From NCBI GenBank assembly GCA_029379225.1, contig JAQYWR010000045.1, positions 1 through 64,000 on the forward strand: DNA of 64,000 bases, written 5' to 3'. Under the pieces are notes generated by a model, which saw only the letters and a program-made list of their open reading frames with translations, did not search any database and had not been told where the DNA came from. Within the stretch, counting starts at the first letter, position 1. The number at the start of each line of letters is the position of its first letter. This document shows, in pieces, positions 28,167 through 36,939 of the stretch. The stretch comes from Nostoc sp. S4 (GTDB lineage: Bacteria > Cyanobacteriota > Cyanobacteriia > Cyanobacteriales > Nostocaceae). Both the position numbers and the translations under genes were made by a program.

Positions 28167-28385
28167 AGTTGATATTTTCTAGCTGTTGGACTACGGCTAT
28201 ATATCAAGTTTGGCTAATTACTTACAAAAGAGTTGGTCTTTTCGGTTATTGGGAAAAAGGGAATAAATAATTGACGATTACCCATTACCCATTACCGACC
28301 CTCACAGATATCATAAGTATTCAACCGGACATGATATTACACGAATAAATTCGTTGATAATTACAGATCGATTCCGCTCACAAAA

Positions 28386-28436
28386 TGAAATTTAAGTATT
28401 GTTTTTAGCAGTAAATATGACAATACTTAAATTTCA
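28386..28436. repeat. Perfect 17-bp inverted repeat
   Basis: TGAAATTTAAGTATTGT (28386-28402) and ACAATACTTAAATTTCA (28420-28436) with a 17-base loop; weaker pairing continues outside (CACAAAA and TTTGTG). It lies between the TPR gene (ends 28617) and the PAS-LuxR gene (starts 28166). It may be a terminator or a small mobile palindrome; the rest of 28167-28616 is empty. Confidence 0.7.
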
Positions 28437-28616
28437 CAATTTGTGTAGTTTTTTAGAATTAACTTAGGCATGATTTTAGATACAACTCTAAAATTGCCTA
28501 TTTCGGAAGCCGCCTTCAATACATTTACGATTCCCGCCGAAGTTTTGATGTCTGTTGACTCATACCAAGTTGCATTCGAGCAATTAAGCACTTTTATCGG
28601 GTGCTGGAGGCAGTCG

Positions 28617-30506
28617 CTAGTGATATGCTTCTCTTAAAAAGCTTGCATAATTTGCCCGAACCGTCATAGTAGTAGGATGACTGACACCTAAAGTGCGTTC
28701 GCAAATTTTCAAAGCTTGCTCAAACAAAGGTTTGGCTTTTTTGTAGCGTCTTGTATGACGGTAGAGTGCTGCTAGATTATTCAGACTAATGGCGACATCG
28801 GGATGGTTTCCCAGCAAGCGTTTTCTCATTGACAAAGCTTGCTGATACAGTGGTTCGGCTTGGCTATAGCGTCCTGTTGACTCGTAAAGTTGTCCTAAAT
28901 TGTTCAGACTAGTAGCAACATCGGTATGTTCTGCTCCTAGTAAACGTTTTCTCAGTTTTAAAGCCTGCTTCAGCAAGGGTTCAGCTTCGCGGTAGCGTTG
29001 TGTATAACAGTAGAATGCTGCTAAATTGTTCAGACTAGTGGCGACATGGGAATGTTCTTCGCCCACTAGGCGTTTCCATAGTTGTAAAGCTTGCTGATAC
29101 AAAGATTCGGCTTCGCTATAGCGTCCTGTAAATTCGTAGATTAATGCTAAATAGCTTAGGGTAGTGGCGACATCGGTATGTTCTTCTCCCAGCAGGCGTT
29201 TTCTCAGTGACAAAGCTTGCTCAAGCAAAGGTTCAGCTTCGCTATAGCGTCCTGTAGATTCGTAGAGTGCTGCTAAATTGTTCAGGCTAGTGGCGACATC
29301 AAGATGGTTGTCTCCCAACAGGCGTTTTCTCAGTTCTAAAGCTTGCAGATACAAGGGTTCGGCTTCATTGTACCGTCCTGTAGATTCGTAAAGTGCTGCT
29401 AAATTGTTTAGACTAACAGCGACATCAGAATGTTCTAAACCAAGATGATTTTGAGTCAGTTTTACACAGCGTTGCAGCCAAAGTTCTGCTTGCTGATAAA
29501 GTCCTTGACCTTGATAAAACCAGGCTAATTTGGTAAACAGAGTAATCAGATTTTCATTACTGAGATACTGGGATAGGTGGTTTGCAACTTCTGTAATGTG
29601 TGGAATATGGGGAGTGAGGTTGAGAATATCTTCAGGGCTAGGCTGTTGCGGAATTAGCTTTGCTACCTCTAACATCATTGCTGCAAATTTAGTTTTTGCT
29701 TCATCTGCCTCAGGTGACTGATTCAACTTTATTAGGAAAAGTTGCCGAATTAGAGGATTTAAACGATAAAATTCTTTACTTTCTTGTTGTAGCAAATGCA
29801 ATTCTAGTAAATCGGCTATGGCTTTTTCATTGAGTTTTTGTTTTTTGTCATCTTCTATTGTTTCTATAGATAAAGGAATGTCAGCTAAAGCACACAAACT
29901 TAGTAAACAGCCAAAGCTTTGGGCATTCTTATCCAACTGTTCCCAACTCAATTCAAAAACTTCAGCTACAACGTATTTATCAGGCATCAATGAGTTAGTA
30001 TTGACTACTGCTTGATGTTCCTCTCGCTTTTTTTCTAATCGCTTGAGCAGTGTTTTCAGAGATAAATTTGGCATTTTATCGAGATATCGCCCCACTAACT
30101 CTAACGCTAAAGGCAAATATCCCAAAAACTTACAAATTCTTCTGGCAACCCAAGCTTCTTGTTGCAGTCGTTCCCGAACCACCAGCGATTTTAATAATTT
30201 CATCGCCGCCAATGGTTTGAGAACATCCAAATCGCTATTATATTTTGCCTTCAGGTGAGCTTGTAACTTTTCTAATTTGCCCTGACTGTTGGAAATAGCT
30301 AATTCAGGATAATTCTGGGCGAATTTCTCATATAGTTCGCCCATCCACTTTGTAAAAGCAGTAATATCAACGTTTAATTCGCTGGCAAGTTTAGCTTCTC
30401 TTTTACCTAAGTTTTCAGTTTGAAAATAGCTGACAAAAGCTGCCGTTTGCTCCAGAGATAGGCCATTAGTAGCAGCTTCTTTGGCTAGAAAATTAGCCCA
30501 TTGCAT
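28617..30506 (-). CDS. TPR protein: NB-ARC paralogue lacking the NTPase core
   Basis: 629 residues, clearly homologous to the 796-residue protein at 30914. The N-terminal ~90 residues match (FLAKEAATNGLSLEQTAAFV, FAQNYPELA, LKAKYN), and homology resumes at VLKPLAAMKLLKSLV. In between, the paralogue's residues 91-260 with P-loop and Walker B are replaced by four residues (SDLD). The remaining winged-helix part of the STAND module has GYLPLALELVGRYLD. Then come about six kinesin-light-chain-type TPRs of 42 residues (NNLAALYESTGRYxEAEPLxxQAL). The frame is intact, so it may act without ATP as a decoy, antagonist or ligand-binding partner. ATG at 30506. Confidence 0.9.
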   Translation of the reverse strand: MQWANFLAKEAATNGLSLEQTAAFVSYFQTENLGKREAKLASELNVDITAFTKWMGELYEKFAQNYPELAISNSQGKLEKLQAHLKAKYNSDLDVLKPLAAMKLLKSLVVRERLQQEAWVARRICKFLGYLPLALELVGRYLDKMPNLSLKTLLKRLEKKREEHQAVVNTNSLMPDKYVVAEVFELSWEQLDKNAQSFGCLLSLCALADIPLSIETIEDDKKQKLNEKAIADLLELHLLQQESKEFYRLNPLIRQLFLIKLNQSPEADEAKTKFAAMMLEVAKLIPQQPSPEDILNLTPHIPHITEVANHLSQYLSNENLITLFTKLAWFYQGQGLYQQAELWLQRCVKLTQNHLGLEHSDVAVSLNNLAALYESTGRYNEAEPLYLQALELRKRLLGDNHLDVATSLNNLAALYESTGRYSEAEPLLEQALSLRKRLLGEEHTDVATTLSYLALIYEFTGRYSEAESLYQQALQLWKRLVGEEHSHVATSLNNLAAFYCYTQRYREAEPLLKQALKLRKRLLGAEHTDVATSLNNLGQLYESTGRYSQAEPLYQQALSMRKRLLGNHPDVAISLNNLAALYRHTRRYKKAKPLFEQALKICERTLGVSHPTTMTVRANYASFLREAYH

Positions 30507-30629
30507 AATTAGTTTGTGTAATTTATTTTTGATTCTACTTTGTCTCGATTTTAAAATTTCTTTTATTTGAGGTAAAGATACATTGCATAGAAACGATTTA
30601 AAAGCAATGACTAACTTTAGCCATCGCCA

Positions 30630-30692
30630 GTTGAGCTTCAGAAGGTGAAAGTTGAGCCTTTGAACCTCAAATTTGGCATTTGGGACTCAAAA
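30630..30692. repeat. Three degenerate 21-bp units
   Basis: Units start at 30630, 30651 and 30672 and are of the same type as the long array at 33876-34148 (GTTGAGCCTTTGAACC core); both end in a GACTCAAAAC/TACTCAAAAC-like sequence. Upstream, 30507-30610 shares TTCTACTTTGTCTCGATTT and GCATAGAAAC with 33353-33425. This marks a duplicated intergenic region. The rest of 30693-30913 is empty. Confidence 0.7.
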
Positions 30693-30913
30693 CGGCTAAG
30701 CGATGTTTACCACGGGTTAGCCTACGCTGTATTTTTTACCGTACTTGGGATATGAGGGGGCATGAGAATCGAAGTGCGAAGGACGCAAACCAAGAGACAA
30801 AAGAAAGCGCCGCCCTTTGAAGTTATAATTAATGGGCGATCGCTCCTAAACTTTAAACTACAACTATTGTGTGGCCTCAATTTGGTGTGATTTTGGGAGA
30901 AAGGGGGCGATCG

Positions 30914-33304
30914 TTAGCGATATGGTTTTCTTAAAAATCTTGCATAATTTCCCCGAACCCACATTGTATTAGGATGACCTACACCTAAAGTCTGCTCACA
31001 AATTCCCAAAGCTTGCTGATACATGGGTTCAGCTTTGTTATCGCGTCGTGTAGAACTGTAGAGTGCTGCGAGATTGTTCAAGCTAGTGGCGACAAGGGGA
31101 TGTTCTTTTCCCAGCAGGCGTTGCCATAACTGTAAAGCTTGCTGATACAGGGGTTCAGCTTCGCTGTAGCGTCCTGTAAAATGATAAAGTTCTCCGAGAT
31201 TGTTCAAGCTAATGGCGACATCGGGATGGTTGTCTCCTAGTAAGCGTTTTTTCACTTTCAAAGCTTGCTGATACAGGAGTTCGGCTTCGCTGTAGCGTCC
31301 TGTAGATTTGTAGAGTCCAGCAATATTGTCCAAGGTATTGGCGACATGGGGATGGTTGTCTCCCAGTAAGTGTTTATACAGTTCCAAAGCTTGCTGATAT
31401 AAGGGTTCAGCTTCGCTGTAGCGTCCTGTAGAGTCGTAGAGTAATGCGAGATTGTTCAGGCTAGTAGTGACATCGGGATGGTTATCTCCCAGTAAGCGTT
31501 TGTACAGTTCCAAAGCTTGCTGATACAAGGGTTCAGCTTCGCAGTAACGTCCTGTAGATTCGTAGAGTAATGCGAGATTGTTCAGGCTAGTGGCGATATC
31601 GGGATGGTCGTCTCCCAGCAAGCGTTTAGTCAGTTCTAAAGCTTGTTGATACAAGGGTTCAGCTTCGCCGTAGCGTGCTGTATAACGGTAGAGTTCTGCA
31701 AGATTGTTTAGGCTAGCGGCGACATTAGGATGTTCTAAACCAAGAACATTTTCAGCTATATCTTTACATAGTTTGTACCAAGGTTCTGCTTGTTGATAAA
31801 GTCCTTGACTGTAATAAAACCAGCCTAAACCTCTGAAAAGCGCAACTAAATGCTCGTCGCTGAGATATTGGGGTAGGTGGGTTGCAACTTCTGCAAGATG
31901 GGGGATAAAGGGAGTGAGGTTTAAAATATCTTCACGGTTAGGCTGTGGAAGAATTTGCTTTGCTATCTCTAGCATCTGCGCTGCAAAGATTGTTTTTAGC
32001 TTATCCGCCTCACTTGACTCATCCAACTTCATTTGGAAAAATTGCCGAATCAGTGGATGTAGACGATAAATTCCTTTACTTTGCCATTGTATTAAATGCA
32101 CTTTCCGCAACTGAGCTATAGCTTTGTCCCAAAGTTCTTGTTCATCGTCATCTTTTATCCACTTAACAGAAAAAGGAATGTTAGCTAAAGCATATAAACT
32201 CAGCCAACAGCCTAAGCGTTGTGCATTTTCATCCAACTGTTCGCAACTTAATGCAAAAGCTTCAGCCACACCATATTCATAACGCATTAATGGGTTAGCC
32301 TTAGCTATTGCTTCGTGTTCCAGTCGCTTTTTCTCTAGCCGTTTCAGCAGTTTTTCCAGAGACAAATCTGGCATTATATCCAGATATTGCCCCACCAACT
32401 CTAACGCTAAAGGCAAATATCCTAAGAATTTACAAATTTTTCTCGCAACCCAAGCTTCGCTTTTGAGCCGTTCTCTATCAACCAGCGATTTTAATAATTT
32501 CATCGCCGCCAATGGTTTGAGAACACCCAAAGGTAATTGCGGCAAAGTTCTATCAAACCCCAAGCGCGTTGTCAGCAATACTTTAAACCGGGGTGATTCT
32601 GGCGGTAGATAAGGCTGAACCTGTTTTTTGTAATCTGTGACATCATCAAACACCAGCAGCACTTCAGCTTGTTGCCAATTCTGCCAGCAGTATCTCAGCC
32701 TATCTGCTAATTCCCAGTCATCCGGTGCAATGAGTTTAAATTTCAATTCGGCAAATCTGAGAATCTGAATTCCGACATCAATTCCCTGTGCAGATAACCA
32801 GCAAACCCCACCTTGATAATTCTGCAAATACTGTTTGGCGTATTGGGTAGCGAGTTCAGTTTTGCCAACTCCACCCATACCCGCCACAGCTACAATGGCA
32901 ACTTGCCGAGATATTTGTAATGAGGAGTGCAGTTCTTCTAATTCCGCCTCACGTCCCACAAATCTTTCAAATGGAACAGCAGGCGGAATATTTTGATAAA
33001 TTTCTTTACTTGTGGGGTTGATATCTTGCCCACCATTATATTTTGCTGTCAAGCAAGCCCGTAACTTTTCCAGCCTACCGCGACCTTTAAAAGTGGCTAA
33101 CTCAGGATAACTCTGGGCAAACTTTTTATAAACACCAGTCATCCGTTTTGTGAAAGTATCTTCTTCGATACCTAGTTCGATAGCAAGATTGAATTCACTC
33201 TTTCCTAAGTTTTTAGTTTTCAAACGCTCTACAAAAGCTGCCGTTTGCTCTGGGGATAAGCTATTAGTAGCAGCTTCATTAGCTAAAAAATCAACCCATT
33301 CCAT
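30914..33304 (-). CDS. NB-ARC STAND NTPase with KLC-type TPR repeats
   Basis: 796 residues. Domains: an N-terminal helical, HTH-like module (1-88); NB-ARC NTPase (~110-420) with P-loop AGMGGVGKTELA (141-152), Walker B VLLVFDDV (215-222), sensor LLTTR and GYLPLALE; a linker; then about seven TPR units of 42 residues at the C-terminus, with NNLALLYESTGRYxEAEPLYQQALEL and LLGDNHPDV. STAND ATPases of this layout act as ligand-triggered switches and in many bacteria as conflict or defence sensors. Near-identical repeats suggest rapid variation of the recognition surface. No effector domain is fused; the divergent small membrane protein at 33439 is a candidate partner. ATG at 33304. Confidence 0.93.
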   Translation of the reverse strand: MEWVDFLANEAATNSLSPEQTAAFVERLKTKNLGKSEFNLAIELGIEEDTFTKRMTGVYKKFAQSYPELATFKGRGRLEKLRACLTAKYNGGQDINPTSKEIYQNIPPAVPFERFVGREAELEELHSSLQISRQVAIVAVAGMGGVGKTELATQYAKQYLQNYQGGVCWLSAQGIDVGIQILRFAELKFKLIAPDDWELADRLRYCWQNWQQAEVLLVFDDVTDYKKQVQPYLPPESPRFKVLLTTRLGFDRTLPQLPLGVLKPLAAMKLLKSLVDRERLKSEAWVARKICKFLGYLPLALELVGQYLDIMPDLSLEKLLKRLEKKRLEHEAIAKANPLMRYEYGVAEAFALSCEQLDENAQRLGCWLSLYALANIPFSVKWIKDDDEQELWDKAIAQLRKVHLIQWQSKGIYRLHPLIRQFFQMKLDESSEADKLKTIFAAQMLEIAKQILPQPNREDILNLTPFIPHLAEVATHLPQYLSDEHLVALFRGLGWFYYSQGLYQQAEPWYKLCKDIAENVLGLEHPNVAASLNNLAELYRYTARYGEAEPLYQQALELTKRLLGDDHPDIATSLNNLALLYESTGRYCEAEPLYQQALELYKRLLGDNHPDVTTSLNNLALLYDSTGRYSEAEPLYQQALELYKHLLGDNHPHVANTLDNIAGLYKSTGRYSEAELLYQQALKVKKRLLGDNHPDVAISLNNLGELYHFTGRYSEAEPLYQQALQLWQRLLGKEHPLVATSLNNLAALYSSTRRDNKAEPMYQQALGICEQTLGVGHPNTMWVRGNYARFLRKPYR

Positions 33305-33330
33305 AGACAGCTTGTGAGATTTCTTCTTGA

Positions 33331-33360
33331 TTCTACTTAATTTCTACTTTCGTTCTACTT
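33331..33360. promoter_or_regulatory. Three TTCTACTT repeats at 11-bp spacing
   Basis: TTCTACTT occurs at 33331, 33342 and 33353, exactly 11 bases apart, in the 134-base gap between the NB-ARC gene and the divergent small membrane protein gene. The phasing suits an OmpR/PhoB-type dimer or multimer. The last copy is kept upstream of the paralogue (near 30533). Confidence 0.55.
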
Positions 33361-33438
33361 TGTCTCGATTTCTATGGAATCTCCTCTTCTTCTGGCAGAA
33401 ATACGATTTGCATAGAAACATTTAGAAGAGGTTCAGCC

Positions 33439-33687
33439 ATGAAAACTGCCTTAACAACTCCAGTCAACGCTAATCAAATCACCCAAACTTCACAATTAAT
33501 CCCCGCATCACCAACCTTAGTAGAGAATCCATCTACCTGGATGCGAAACGGGGACAGTCCAGGTGAAATCATCCTTGCAGTGGCCATTTTGACTTCAGTA
33601 TCCATCGCCGGAATTGCCTCTGTGATTGTCGCAATTACGGGTTTAGTTAAAACTTTAGTACATCCAACAAGCAAAAAAACCAAGTAG
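33439..33687 (+). CDS. Small single-span membrane protein
   Basis: 82 residues. Polar N-terminal half (about 1-42), one strong hydrophobic segment (IILAVAILTSVSIAGIASVIVAITGLV, about 44-70) and a basic tail (HPTSKKTK), so probably one transmembrane helix with the C-terminus cytosolic. No named family recognised. ATG at 33439 is preceded by GAAGAGG at a distance of about eight bases. It is divergent from the NB-ARC/TPR gene and shares its control region; the duplicated locus at 30.5 kb lacks it. It could be a pore-forming effector or a membrane anchor; both are inference. Confidence 0.65.
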   Translation: MKTALTTPVNANQITQTSQLIPASPTLVENPSTWMRNGDSPGEIILAVAILTSVSIAGIASVIVAITGLVKTLVHPTSKKTK

Positions 33688-33875
33688 AGGCATTAGCAAA
33701 GGCAAATTCTTTACTTCGTTGTTATCCCGCCTCGGAATCAATTCCGAGGCTAATAGCCTAAGTCCGTTCAAACAGACTAAATTTTAGTTAATTTGAGTCA
33801 GTTTTAACTGACTTTTGCTATTAGCCTGCGATTTGAATTGCAGGTGGAGTGATAGTATCGCCTGTAATTTGAGCC

Positions 33876-34148
33876 TTTGAGCCTCTCAACCCAAACGTCG
33901 AACCTCTGAACTCCAACGTTGAGCTTCTGAACCCGAACGTTGAACCTTTGAACCCGAACGTTGAACCTTTGAACTCCAACGTTGAGCCTCTGAACTCCAA
34001 CGTTGAGCCTCTGAACCCCAACGTTGAACCTCTGAACTCGAACGTTGAACCTTTGAACCTCAACGTTGAGCCTCTGAACCTCGAAGTTGCACCTTTAATC
34101 CTCAAAGTTGCACCTTTAATTCTCGAAGTTGCACCTTTACCCCTCAAG
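33876..34148. repeat. 21-bp tandem array, about 13 units
   Basis: Units repeat every 21 bases with the conserved core GTTGAACCTCTGAAC. The final three units (34086-34148) are a diverged subtype with GTTGCACCTTTAA. Because 21 is a multiple of three, reading frames stay open on both strands, giving heptapeptides VEPLNSN on the plus strand and LEFRGST on the minus strand. No ribosome-binding site or codon bias favours either, so I leave it as a repeat. A three-unit remnant lies at 30630. Confidence 0.85.
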
Positions 34149-34192
34149 TTTCAAGTTTAGTACTCAAAACAGTTAGACAAATACTGTATTCT

Positions 34193-34234
34193 TCCTGCCT
34201 CCTGCCCCCTGCCTCCTGCCTTCTGCCCCCTGCC
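34193..34234. repeat. CCTGCCT-type heptad repeat
   Basis: Six 7-mers of type CCTGCCT/CCTGCCC/CTGCCTC in tandem, a short tandem repeat class common in heterocystous cyanobacteria, ten bases from the stop of the FHA-oxidoreductase gene. Confidence 0.75.
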
Positions 34235-34244
34235 TCCTACCTCC

Positions 34245-36203
34245 TTAGGGAGACTGATTTAACGCCCACTTCAACCATTGCCCAAAGGATCTGAGAAAAT
34301 TCAACCGATGAACTCCAGGCGCACGGGCGGCGGCGAGTCCATCAACGGCGACTAATGCGGCGTATTGCAAGCCTAAAAAACTATCAACTGCGGCATAAGG
34401 GCCACCAAGGGTAATCGCCCCTGCTGCATACACCTGTCCTCTATCGCTACGCATTTCTACTAATTCAAAATTGTTCGCTACAGTTAATCGCCCCAGGTGA
34501 TTGAGTGGCAAGTTGTAATGTTTGACAAAATCTTCTAGTAAAGGACTAGCATTTACCTTGGCATCCAATCCAGTAGCATCAATAATAAAGTCAGCCATCA
34601 ACTTCATTTCCCCAAAGCTTTTTTCTCGGATATGGGTAATAGTCCGGTTTTGGGGATCTCGTTCTACATTCAGCACTTCACCGAAGGTAATTTGATACCA
34701 GCCTTCGCTTAAACCTTGGGCAGTAATCTCCTGCCAATCGTGTCTATCAGCAGTGGTGGTACCACCCCAGTCTGCTAGTAAGCTTTTGCGTTCATCGGGG
34801 CTGGCTTTTTCTAACATTGTCCGGAGTTCGCCGCCCCAACAAGCCTTCGGCCAGTTAAAGGGTTGAAATTCGTAATGATTTTTGACTAGGCGCTGGGCAT
34901 TTTGAAATTTGTTGCCTTGGGGTTTAGGCGATCGCATTAAATGCAAAACTGCAATATTCCGATTTCGCTTTCTGGCTTCATAAATCCGCTGTACTATCCG
35001 CGAAGCGACAATTCCCCGTCCCCGAATTAATACTGTACCACCTTGTTGCTCTAGTTGCTGATAAACGCGATCGTGTGCTTCGTAAGCATTCACAACAGAT
35101 TTAAAGTCTTGATATTTTTCTCTATAAGCTTGCAAATCTGGGAGAAACTGAATTGCCGGATATCCAGTAGCTAAATGTAAATAACGACTAACTAAAAAAG
35201 CATAATTTCCTGGGGCGCGAGAATAGGCTACGCAATACCTGCCATCATCGGTTTTGCGAATTGCCCGAACTCGCCCATAGCGATAAATTTGGTTCCAGCC
35301 AATGCGCTTGGCCTCTCTGTCTATGGAATTGAAGACGTTACCAGCGCGTGGTGTATAAGTTTCGGCAAATGTTGGTTCAGCAAATACCTGCCATAAATAT
35401 TTCAATGCTGAATTTATTTGTCCTTTGGCGAAATCACTCCAAGCTTCGCGCAAGGCATAACTAGGCCAGCCCCAAATATTATCAGGACAAGAATCAGAAT
35501 TTGAGCGCAGTCTTTCATGTAAAGGAATTTGGGAGTTCAGACACAGGCGCTTATAACGGGCATAAGGTTCGCCTTCTAATCCCACAGCTACAATTTTGTC
35601 AGCACGCACACCACTAATTCGCAGTAAATCAACCCAAACAAAGTTACCCAGTCCCGCGCCGATCGCTAGATAATCAGATTCATCCACTGGCAGCCCAGTA
35701 GCATAAAGCGCTTGCACGGGAACCTTTTCTGCTTGAAAAACTGGTGGCGGAAAATTAGTACCTGCGGAGATTCCAGGCTGGACTACAGGCAAACTGGGGT
35801 CTGGAGTATTGGTATTTGGGTTAAAGCGAATCGTTGAAGGGGGGCTGGTATCTGGTTCGGTGAAACTAGGTGCAAACTTGACTGTAATCACATAGGGGCC
35901 AATTTGCAACGTATCGCCATTAGTCAGAACACTGCGTTTTTGTTGTATACCGTTGACATAGACACCGTTAACGCTGCCTTGGTCAATCACCACCAAATGA
36001 TTGAGTTCCCAGTCAACTAGGGCATGGTAGCGAGAAACTTCATTACTATTGAGCAGCATCCTCGAAACCCGCTGTCCTCCCACTTCAGCAGGTAACCGGG
36101 CGAATTCCCGACCAAAGGCGATCGGTATACTCAACATTGGTTCTCGCCGTTCTCCGGTTGCTGGATCTTCCCAACTTAATTGGATTTGTAGGTGATTAGT
36201 CAT
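34245..36203 (-). CDS. FHA domain fused to FAD/NAD(P)-binding oxidoreductase
   Basis: 652 residues. The N-terminal FHA domain (~20-110) has PIAFGREFARLP, VSRMLLNSNEVSRYHALVDWE, IDQGSVNGVYVNG and GDTLQIGPYVI, with Arg, Ser and His-region residues for phosphothreonine binding. After a Pro-rich linker comes a flavoprotein-like domain: YLAIGAGLGNFVWVDLL (first Rossmann site), TVLIRGRGIVASRIVQRIYEA (second site) and ADFIIDATGLDAK, GQVYAAGAITLGGPYAAVDSFLGLQY near the end. The substrate is unknown. Phosphopeptide recognition probably targets the enzyme to a kinase-modified partner. It follows the FHA/zinc-ribbon gene by 50 bases on the same strand. ATG at 36203. Confidence 0.85.
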   Translation of the reverse strand: MTNHLQIQLSWEDPATGERREPMLSIPIAFGREFARLPAEVGGQRVSRMLLNSNEVSRYHALVDWELNHLVVIDQGSVNGVYVNGIQQKRSVLTNGDTLQIGPYVITVKFAPSFTEPDTSPPSTIRFNPNTNTPDPSLPVVQPGISAGTNFPPPVFQAEKVPVQALYATGLPVDESDYLAIGAGLGNFVWVDLLRISGVRADKIVAVGLEGEPYARYKRLCLNSQIPLHERLRSNSDSCPDNIWGWPSYALREAWSDFAKGQINSALKYLWQVFAEPTFAETYTPRAGNVFNSIDREAKRIGWNQIYRYGRVRAIRKTDDGRYCVAYSRAPGNYAFLVSRYLHLATGYPAIQFLPDLQAYREKYQDFKSVVNAYEAHDRVYQQLEQQGGTVLIRGRGIVASRIVQRIYEARKRNRNIAVLHLMRSPKPQGNKFQNAQRLVKNHYEFQPFNWPKACWGGELRTMLEKASPDERKSLLADWGGTTTADRHDWQEITAQGLSEGWYQITFGEVLNVERDPQNRTITHIREKSFGEMKLMADFIIDATGLDAKVNASPLLEDFVKHYNLPLNHLGRLTVANNFELVEMRSDRGQVYAAGAITLGGPYAAVDSFLGLQYAALVAVDGLAAARAPGVHRLNFLRSFGQWLKWALNQSP

Positions 36204-36227
36204 TGGTCATTTGTCATTTGTCATTGG
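36198..36227. repeat. GTCATTT/G heptad repeat
   Basis: Four tandem TCATTGG/TCATTTG 7-mers at the start of the FHA-oxidoreductase gene and just upstream of it; same class as 25643-25690. Confidence 0.6.
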
Positions 36228-36253
36228 ATTTGTCCCCCCATCCCCCCATCTCC

Positions 36254-36832
36254 CTAACTACCCGGTGCTACTAGCACACTCACAGCCGCAGCCAATGATG
36301 TCCCACACCAAGGACAGCCAATTTGCAGATACTCTGGTGGAGAAACTTTGTGACATTTGGGACATTCTAAGCCATAAACTCCTGGCGGTGGTGTGGGGGG
36401 TGTTGGTGGATGGTGGTGATGGTGATGTCCGCTATTCACTGGTGAATGGGGGTTGACCGCTGGGGGTTGCGGTGGCACCAAAATTGTTGCCGGAATGTTG
36501 CCTGTAGAAACACTAGTAACTTTAAGTTGTATTTGTCCTAAAGAGATACTAGTGCCGTCGGCTAAAGGCATTTCACCTTGGACTAGTTGCCGTCCATCGA
36601 CCAGGGGGGGATTTTGCGATCGCAAGTTCCTAACATAAAAGCCCTGTTGCAGGGTATGAAAAAATATTTCAATATGCAAACCAGATACAGTCGGATTATT
36701 GAGAACAATATCGCACCGCTGGGGATCGCGACCGATGCGGACAGTACCAGGATTTTTACTTGGCTGTTGCTCGTAAATGTTCTGAGTTTTATCTTCACCT
36801 GCATCGTGCCACTGTAAAGTTAGTGCGTTCAT
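36254..36832 (-). CDS. FHA domain protein with natural His6 tract and C-terminal zinc ribbon
   Basis: 192 residues. An FHA domain (~25-115) shows VRIGRDPQRCDIVLNNPTVSGLHIEIF, GFYVRNL and DGTSISLGQIQLKV. A Pro-rich linker includes GHHHHHHPPTPPTPPPG, with six consecutive His residues. The C-terminus has CPKCHKVSPPEYLQIGCPWCG, two CxxC pairs of a zinc ribbon. FHA domains bind phosphothreonine; the ribbon may bind protein or nucleic acid. The operon partner is the FHA-oxidoreductase downstream, suggesting both read the same Ser/Thr kinase signal. No kinase is in the window. ATG at 36832. Confidence 0.88.
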   Translation of the reverse strand: MNALTLQWHDAGEDKTQNIYEQQPSKNPGTVRIGRDPQRCDIVLNNPTVSGLHIEIFFHTLQQGFYVRNLRSQNPPLVDGRQLVQGEMPLADGTSISLGQIQLKVTSVSTGNIPATILVPPQPPAVNPHSPVNSGHHHHHHPPTPPTPPPGVYGLECPKCHKVSPPEYLQIGCPWCGTSLAAAVSVLVAPGS

Positions 36833-36939
36833 TGTTCTAACTTCTTAATTGGTATTTAGTTACTTCAACTTGTTTCTGTGCGATTCCTAACATGATTCAC
36901 TAGGTGCAAGCAAGTATTTAAAAAAAACTTCAATAACCT

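Noticed and set aside
33876-34148. CRISPR array
   Set aside because: The 21-bp units are contiguous with no unique spacers, and no cas gene is near.
33821-34160. Open frames on both strands over the 21-bp array as genes
   Set aside because: They follow from the multiple-of-three period; no ribosome-binding site and no family match.
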